Shown here: in pieces, positions 1 through 7,600 of the stretch
Position numbering within the stretch: the first letter of the stretch is position 1
How the letters are laid out: every line of letters starts with the position of its first letter
Assembly: GCA_003024985.2 (NCBI GenBank)
Contig: PXIH01S0006736.1
Strand: one strand, 5' to 3'
Origin: Euperipatoides rowelli
Taxonomy: Eukaryota > Onychophora > Udeonychophora > Euonychophora > Peripatopsidae
DNA length: 10,682 nucleotides
Notes under the pieces: generated by a model
The model's input: only the letters and a program-made list of their open reading frames with translations
Told to the model about the DNA's origin: nothing
Database searches by the model: none
Translations under genes and position numbers: made by a program

Positions 1-60
1 TTTATTTGTCATTAAAATGTATTATAAGTTTATTTTCTTGATATTTTAAAGTGGAAACAT

Positions 61-143
61 AAATACCCGGGTAAATAATCATTTTGGGTATTTATCTGGG
101 TATTTACCCCTAAAATTATATACCCAGGTATTTTACAACACTA
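61..143. repeat. Cluster of GGGTATTT/AAATACCC repeats, possible transposon end
   Basis: Five copies of (T)GGGTATTT or its complement AAATACCC lie within about 80 bp in both orientations, including the palindrome AAATACCCGGGTAAAT at 61-76. The cluster stops at TTTTACAACACTA (131-143). The complement, TAGTGTTGTAAAA, resembles the termini of some hAT elements, so this may be the end of an element whose other end is outside the window. No target-site duplication can be tested. Confidence 0.4.
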
Positions 144-544
144 GTCATGACTCATTAGGAATGAAACCATAAAAGTCTAAGCATCAGAGATATAAATTTA
201 TTCTTTTATATTAAGGAAAAGATTTAAATTTTTATAAATGTTTTCAACTTAATTTATAGTATTCAAAATTGTTAGATGTTTGTCTCTTATAAAAATATTT
301 TAATTAAGACAATATTTTCATGCCTATTTATAAATATTCATGTATCTCACTTATATTTGTAACAAAATTAGTGAAAATGGTACTGCATTTGAATGTTGTG
401 ATTTGGTGAACAATATGGGGGAGGAATTCATTAATTGTTTAGACATTGAATTAATTTTTTTTTATAAAAATTGATGGTCCAAAAAAATCATAAAATTCAC
501 TAAAATTATTTTTTAGATCATGTTAGAAGACTGTTGATTACATT

Positions 545-1065
545 CAGAGCTGGATCTAGGGGGGAGGGGTAAAAGAGGGGGAAATTTCCCTATTAGTCAT
601 GTCTGGGGGTAGCAAAACGGACCTTGCAGTTAAAAAAAACACTGTATATACTGTATTAAGTTTTCGTTAAAAGGAAATAAACATGTGCGGTACCTATTTT
701 TTTGCAATATTTATCAAATTAAATACGGTACATGCTTTAATTTCTTTGAACGTTTTTTTATTATTTGTTTCTTTGGTGGTTGACATAAAAAAAAAAGACC
801 AAAAGCCTTTAACTCTGAAAATAAAATGTTGTACAGGCATTCGGTGATGGGAAATAGGGGACGGTTGAGGTAAAACTCTTGTTGAGGCCCAACCAATCAG
901 AAAACAGGATTATATGGCCAATCAGGGTGGATTTATATTAACTTTTAAAAAATTGGGGAGAACACCCGTCTATTTGAGAGCTATTTCATACCCCCAAACC
1001 CCCCCAGAAATTGATGGGCGGTAAAAGCCCATGTTGCTCCCTCCCCCCAAACAAAAATGCCTAAA
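545..1065. mobile_element. Degenerate MITE-like element, related to 3597-3945
   Basis: Both ends match the element at 3597-3945. The left end has GGATCTAGG followed by G-runs (559-581), then AGCAAAACGG and CCTTGCAGTTAAAAA. The right end has CAGAAATTG at 1005, GGGCGG, AGCCCATGTTGC, then a CCCTCCCCCC tract and AAAAATGCCTA ending near 1063. The middle (about 650-1000) is not shared. The right terminal TCC.CCACTG seen in the relative is missing or mutated. It codes for nothing recognisable; the minus-strand open frame at 714-896 is not gene-like. Confidence 0.72.
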
Positions 1066-1230
1066 AATTGGTGAAAATAAGAATAATTTTTTTTGTGTGT
1101 GTGGCTAAACGGTTTAGTGTATGTTACTTTTTGTTTTTTTTTCGTTTGGTTTTGTTTAGGTGATTGAATAAAATAAAATAGATCAGGTAATATTTAGAAA
1201 ATATTGTGATCAATAAGTTTAGAAGTCATT

Positions 1231-1373
1231 AGTTTTATTTTTATTAATCAGCACATTCAAGCGAGTGAATATTTCAAGAGATAATTGAAATCAGCAATTG
1301 ACAAGGTCACTTTTAATACAACATTTACGATGTCATATCTCGCTTGAATATGTTGACTAATAAAACTAAAACT
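1231..1373. repeat. Foldback element with 35-bp inverted repeats
   Basis: Left arm 1231-1265 (starts AGTTTTATTTTTATTAATC) and right arm 1339-1373 are inverted copies matching at 31 of 35 positions with no gap; the inner 11 bases ATTCAAGCGAG match perfectly. The 73-bp centre is unrelated to either arm. Size and layout suggest a MITE; only a 3-bp ATT is shared by the flanks, so the target-site duplication is unresolved. Confidence 0.65.
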
Positions 1374-1550
1374 ATTGCAAACCCTGAGGTCCATCATAAT
1401 ATACTGTATATAGCACACACTTGTTGAAGGAAGGTCTATTAGTTTGTCAAAATCTGAAAACAGAGACCTTTCATAACAAAAATTGTTTAGCTATGTACTA
1501 TATGTGTGTATTTTAAGAAATAATACTTTAGAAAGATGCTAGGTACTTAC

Positions 1551-1684
1551 TTGGCATTGACCAGCAATGCAAACATCATGAGGCTTGTCATATGAGCATA
1601 GGGTCCCATCAATAACATTTACATCGGTTGTTATAATTTCTTTTGTTTCTTTGGCTATACAATTTAATTTGCAAAACTTGGATG
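1551..1684 (-). CDS. ADAMTS2/3/14-like: ADAMTS exon D: core of the cysteine-rich domain
   Basis: This exon has 134 nt: two bases completing a Thr codon, then 44 codons, leaving in phase 0. The acceptor is CGTTTAG|C (AG at 1686-1685) and the donor CAA|GTAAGT (GT at 1550-1549). The peptide contains [13 protein letters not shown], then V-I-DGTLCSY, then [18 protein letters not shown] and .C..G.C are the hallmark motifs of the ADAMTS cysteine-rich domain; ..KET.. and DGT.CSY resemble ADAMTS2/3/14 in particular. The next expected element, GCD followed by D.CGVCGG at the start of the spacer, was not found in 1-1550 on the minus strand, so the following exon lies outside the window. Confidence 0.96.
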
Positions 1685-4600
1685 CTAAACGGATACATTA
1701 TTATTTAAAAAAAAAAGTAAATACTATAGATGATATAATTTAGATTAATAACAAAACTTAAAATTTAAAATGAACTTACTCTCTGAAGGTTGATAAGGAA
1801 TCCAAGTTAAATCAGAATTGAGTCTCATGTTTGTATATTCATAAATATTTCGGCATTGGTCAGCTCGAAAATCAGTGCGTTTTACACAAGCCTAAAAATA
1901 AAATGTCATAAATATTGAAAAACTTTGCAGCAACAATTAGTTTTATTAAAAATAAAATTAAAAAGAATTAAAATTATTAATCATAAATAACCTCTAGTAA
2001 TATGAACAATGACTACAGCTTATTATAAGCTGATTGAAGTTTGAAATTTAGCATATTAGCAAATTGAACAAATGTGACGGCCCATGCACTGTTGAAAAAT
2101 GCTTGACTGAGCAGTCGCATTTGTTCAATTTGAATAACGTGCACAAGAGAAGACACTTTTCAATATATTAGAAAATCATCTTTGATCTTAAATATATTAG
2201 CAAAATTGTTACAACCAATATAGCCTATCAGGAGTAGAATTGAAGGTATACGGTACACTATATTTTTTTGTCGTATAAAGAATATTCCAATTTTTAAGGA
2301 GACTATATTAGAATATAGCAAATTATTATTATTAAAAGGTTTATTTATTTTTATCAAAATCCATACAAGATAACAATAACGTTATAAGCTAAAATTCAAG
2401 CCTTTTCCCAAAAGGATGTAGGTTTGATTACATAGATTATAAAATTTAGTACTACTATCAATAATTAGGAGACCAAGAAAAAAAAATTATATAGAAATTT
2501 TTTTTATACATTAATACTATTATAAGTTTCAGTATATTAGGAACAGTAGAATTATTATATCTATCAGTTTTTATAAAAATTTTAAAGAATTTATCAGAAT
2601 TTCTAGTATTATACTTATGAACAATGTTGCATTTATCAGGAAGATATTGTGGAAACTGAACAGAAAATTTAAGTGTAAAATTGTTAAACAAACTCGCACG
2701 TTATTATTATTATTTGAGTTTTATTAACACACAAAATATATACAATAAAATTAATTTTAGGAAATTTGAGTCTTTATCCCTGAAGCGGATGTAGGTCTCA
2801 ATTACATATATTAAATTTGATTGAAAATAAAGTTTAAAAGCACAAAATTGATTTATTGTTCAATTTGCATTTACGTCAACTTTAACGACAAAACTAATAA
2901 ATAGTAGAGGAAAAAGTTATCTCGTCTCCAGCGCAAATAGGAAAACATAAAATATGTCTTGCAAATTACCTTAGCTTCAAATAATGTTGAGACAGGAAAA
3001 TAAAGCAGCAAAGTGAGCAAACAATGTTATCCAAATGTGTGGCTCTAATAATCATGAGGCCAATAATAAGAAAAAAAGGGAAACAAGAGGATTAATCATC
3101 CCATCATTAAAGCAAAGAAAACAAATTTCTCACTAAACTGAGTCCAAATGATCAATCCAGTGAAAAACAATTGCACAGATGTCCATAATTCTGGTCCACA
3201 TGATTAAAATGCTTAAAGTCTAGAACAACGGTGAGCAAATGCGGCTCTTAAGCCGCATGCAGCTCTTCGTTGAGTTTTATGCGGTACCCATTAACATTGA
3301 AAATGAAAATTTAAATCCGTTATTTTTAAATTATTTTGAACTTTATAAAAAGTTGGGTGCGTGTACTTATGTACGCGCGTTAGAAGTTATATTTTTATGA
3401 TATTACGTTTTTGAAATATTTATTTTCTATTTTCTTTCTCTTAATTATATTTTCTTATACAATACATATTAATGTGTACTTTACTTTAACTAGCACTTAA
3501 GACTTGTATAGAATATGTAAATACTAACTAATTGAATTAAATGAAATTAAAGTTGAATTTGGATAGTTATTTAATACTAGGTATGTAATTATTATTCATT
3601 GCCGGATCAGGGGGGGGGGGTCAAGAGGGGCCAAATGCCCCGAGTACCACATCAGGCGGGCAGCGAAATGGCCTTGAAGTTAAAAAATTATACAGTATAT
3701 AAGGGCTATCAAAATGTCAAAAAAAAAAAAGCTTCTCAAATTCTTTACATTCAAAGTACAAAACGTCCATCCAACTAAAAAAAAAAGCTTCTCAAATTAT
3801 TTACATTTGAAGTACAAAAAACGTACATACAACTAAAAAAAAAGCTTATCAAAATATTTTGTTTGGAAAAACACAGAAATTGGGGGCGTCAGAAGCCAAC
3901 TTTGCCCTCCATCCCCCCNAAAAAAAATGTCTAGATCCACCACTGTATTATATGGCTCTTTATAATTATGAAAAACTGGATTCCGGCGCTCATTGACCTC
4001 ATACATGCCCACCCCTGGTCTAGAACGTAACTGAAATCCTTGAAAAAAAAAAACAAAGAAAAGTCACCAATCCACTACTGAAAGTAATTCACATCAAAAA
4101 CCAGTTCATCTTTGCCAGAAATAATAAAGTAATAAAATAAAAATAAATATAAAGTCTATGTATAAAACTATAAAAGCTAGCGGCCAACAAAGGCACTACA
4201 TCCGGGTATCATGAAGAGATAATGCAGCAGAATAACTAATAAATCAATCACCAACCTCGCTGGACTATTGTCAGTTTTTGTCTGACATATTTGTATTTGT
4301 AATAATGTAACCACACTCTCATCTGAACTCGCTCCAAATCTCTCCTTTGTTTCAAAGTAATAGAATTACACCACACAACAGAACAATCTAAATCAATTTA
4401 TTTACTGACTTGCAGGTGAGGATATCCTACAACAGAGAATTGCTGACTAAAGCCCCCAAATGCCTAACAATCTATCTGCAGACCCAGTCTTCAAATAAAT
4501 TGTTGAGGAGATTTGACAGATCTGGTCTTAAGAAGATCTACTCCACATACGCAACAATTTCTCATTCAGACACAGTCTGCACAAAACAAGATAAAATCGT

Positions 4601-7600
4601 ATTTTAGCTGTCAAAATTATTTTAGAATAAATTAAAACCTATCATTTTATAGTCAGCTTATCTAAATCAATTTATAATAGGCCATTCATGTTTCATAACT
4701 TTAGTTTTACCATTTAGTGTTAATTTGTTGTATAACTTTTGTTTTTGTAATGTTTTTTTTTATTACAAGATCATGCTGATTTTTAATAAATAATGTACTA
4801 TAAATAAAGAATACACTGTATATTTTTCTTTGAGACCCTATTAGCCTACCGTTGTTATAAAACCATAAAGAGTTGCCTGCTCTTTTTAAAAAAATAAGAA
4901 TAGTAATTATTGTTTTTGAAAAACATCAATGATTTTATGGTGTAATTAAAATAATATACATTATTACTGTATATGTTAAAAACTATGTTAATGGCACGAA
5001 AAAAAAAAAAAGATAATGTTTATTTTACGCATAATTTATCGAAATTATGCGTAAATATACTAAAACAAAAATCTCATGTACCGTACTGTATGTCTTTAAG
5101 GTATATGCTTTGCAGTTTGCATCATTAGATATTTTCTGGTACAGATCTTTGGTATCACTTCAGCCATATACAAGTGAAAAAAAGCCATATATACGCTACG
5201 ATATCATTTCAAACCGGGTTTTTGAACACTGTCTTAGCGATTTCTTCACAGACGGTCTGTCAAACTTTATTAGCAGACCAGGTCCGCAGATAAATTGTTG
5301 TGCGTTTGGTGTTCTTAAATCCATACAAAAATAAAAAGACATATGTTTATTTTTTGATTGATGGAAGTATACTGAAAATAATTATTAGTTTGGATTATAG
5401 AATTGTATTAAGGTTATATTACAACAAATGCGGCCCATACTATCATTGAGACCTCGCCCCTTAAATTTGACTTTATGATTCATAGTCGTTTCTAAGCATC
5501 TCGGCATTTCAATGCAATTCTCTCAACCATAATAATGTTCATTCTAAAATAACTAATTGGTATTTGGGGTTATTCCAAACTGAAACTATTGTGACAAATA
5601 TTATTATTGTTGTACTATGTTGTTTCTCCTCATAAAGTCAGTGCTAGTCATGAATCCTAATAAAATGCGAAAATGGTCACATTTTCTAAAAGGCTGGGAA
5701 AACACGGATCTAACATCACTGAAAACAATTCTATAGTCTGGACCATTTTAGATCATTTAATAATCTGACATCATCACATAACATGTGACAATTTGACATC
5801 ATAATCACAGATCAAATAATAGTCCGACATCATCACAGACCATGATGATCTGACATCATGACAGACCTGATAGTCTGATATCATAACACACTATGTAATT
5901 AAAAAAAAACTAAACTTTATATCTAATTATAAAACACCTTTTATTACAAGGCATATTATGAATAGTTTGTTTATGTTATGAAAAATAATTTTGCCAATAG
6001 AAATGATTTTTAAATGTAATCAACTATAAATGTGGTGAATGGGATCCTAATGACATATGACAATTTTAACGTGAATGTAGTATATTTTCTGGGCTCTTCT
6101 GGGGTTTTAATGTTTATTTATTCACTTATTTGGATTAGGGTTGGAGCATAAATATTGATTTACTTAATTGGATTAGGATATAGGGTAGTGTGAAAGTTAG
6201 ACTGTAAAAAATATGTTAAAATAAACAGTCTAGAAAATAGTCGCTTCATTTTATTTATAGAAATTAAAAATGTTGTCAAACATTACTTCCGGAGAAAAAC
6301 AGTGTTATGTGTTTGAATGAATATACATTGGGGCACTATAACTTTACCTGAGTATTGCAGAGTTGGAAATTTAAAGCAGGTCCTTCACATGGGTTTCCAC
6401 CATTCAGAGGTCTAGAATTCAAGGGAGAATAAAATTATCATTGGGCAAAAAAAACAAAAAAAAAACAGAAATAAGAATCAAAATATTTAGCAAATGCTTA
6501 ATGAAAATAATTTAAATGATAAAAATAATTCAAACAATAGGTTGCTTTAAAATTTAAAATTGGCTTTTATTCAAATTTTTTTTTTTTTTTAGATTATTAA
6601 CAAGATTATCCTAATGTGTCATTGTTTACAAAATTTGAATAAAAGCCATCTTAAAATTTGAAAGCAGGTTGTTTACTAATATAACACAAGAAGGGTTTAC
6701 AGTCTATTATCTAAAAATAATCTATTTTTACAATAAAGATAATACCAAAATTGCTCATTTAAAAAAAACTTGCACCAGGACTAAAAAAAGAGCAAACATC
6801 ACAAATCATGAGATCTCTGTCCTGGCAATGTAAAACCTGATCTCAGCCCAGAATATAAATGATTTACTATATACAATACAATATAGCCTATACATTATAT
6901 TTTTCTGAGATGACAATTTTCTGTTTACATTTAAATAATTGATAAAAACGTTAAGTTTTCAAAGTATGAAGTTCTTTTCATAGTTTTTTTTTAAAATATA
7001 GATTAGTGTATATTTGCTTCTTCGGTAGATCTAAAACAGGAGCCATATAAACAGGAAACGAGATGGGTGATAATTTAGAGAAGGGAAACCCATAACACAA
7101 AAGTAATACATTAACAGTGGTTCCCAACCCTGTGCCCGTGGGAACCATGGTGCCCTTTGACTAATTTGTGTGTGTGCCCACCACTGTTCGACCACAAAAT
7201 GAAAGCTTGTTCACGTTAACTTGGCGGTGCCCGGATCCTATTGATTTAGATTGTGAGTCGTTAGGCAACCAATATTGGGCAGTTGTTTTCTTGTAAATCG
7301 ATCTCTTTAATTCCACCTTTTGTGCCAAGTTAACGCAGATGAACTTGAGTGCAATGCACACAGACGGTTGAATTGAGTAGTGGTGGGGATAGTTAGAGAA
7401 TTGTCTAAATACAGGCGATACAATCCAGATTCTACTGCGTTTTTGACATCTGTGCATATATTTTCCTCATTATGGAAAATATAGATGGTGCCCGCCACCC
7501 TACACGGTATTTTAGAATGTGCTCTTGGGTATAAAAAGGTTGGGAACCCCTGCATTAATACATGCAGCAGTATGTACAGTATATATATATTTTTAATGTT

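Larger units (their letters stand above)
1..1550 (-). other. Partial intron downstream of ADAMTS exon D
   Basis: Begins with the strong donor GTAAGT at 1550-1545 and runs off the left edge. It contains a possible element end (61-143), a degenerate G/C-rich-ended element (545-1065) and a foldback (1231-1373). The stretch 144-544 is plain AT-rich DNA with nothing recognisable. No following ADAMTS exon (GCD, CGVCGG motifs) was found. Confidence 0.82.
3226..4017. mobile_element. hAT-type non-autonomous element, interrupted by a nested element
   Basis: Perfect 8-bp target-site duplications GTCTAGAA flank it (3218-3225 and 4018-4025), the size typical of hAT transposition. Ends are CAACGGTGAGCAAATG on the left and, as complement, CAGGGGTGGGCATG on the right. 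The left subterminal region has GCGGCT-CTTA-AGCCGC, a 6-bp-arm palindrome, and the right has a GGCTCTTTA block. Its own sequence is 3226-3596 plus 3946-4017 (443 bp); the rest is the nested insertion. No transposase frame is present, so mobilisation would have depended on another element's transposase. Confidence 0.82.
1892..6347 (-). other. Intron (4.46 kb) between ADAMTS exons B and C
   Basis: The donor is GTAAAG and the acceptor TTTTTAG; phase 0. This transposon-rich intron contains two LINE 3' ends (2323-2820), the nested hAT-type pair (3226-4017), a 73-bp hairpin (2060-2132), a palindrome (5024-5055) and a degenerate tandem repeat (5766-5885). In 2821-3225, 4018-4409, 4608-5023, 5341-5765 and 5886-6347 I see only AT-rich sequence with no supportable feature. 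The open frames at 4410-4607 and 5047-5334 are discussed as rejected genes. Confidence 0.9.

Noticed and set aside
714-896. 60-codon minus-strand open frame as a gene
   Set aside because: It lies in the unshared core of a degenerate mobile element and has no recognisable motif.
2160-2357. 65-codon minus-strand open frame as a gene
   Set aside because: It begins in the LINE 3' UTR and AAT tail and continues into low-complexity AT-rich DNA; no motif.
4410-4607. Plus-strand open frame after a splice-acceptor-like CTGACTTGCAG, as a terminal exon
   Set aside because: No ATG, no partner exon and no recognised domain. A single AG after a pyrimidine-rich stretch is common by chance.
5047-5334. 95-codon plus-strand open frame as a gene
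   Set aside because: No recognisable domain, no promoter or splice evidence, and a frame of this length is roughly what chance allows across both strands of 10.7 kb of AT-rich DNA.
7161-7555. Two overlapping minus-strand open frames as a transposase
   Set aside because: They lie inside a 438-bp non-autonomous element, lack hAT transposase motifs, and one starts in the terminal inverted repeat.
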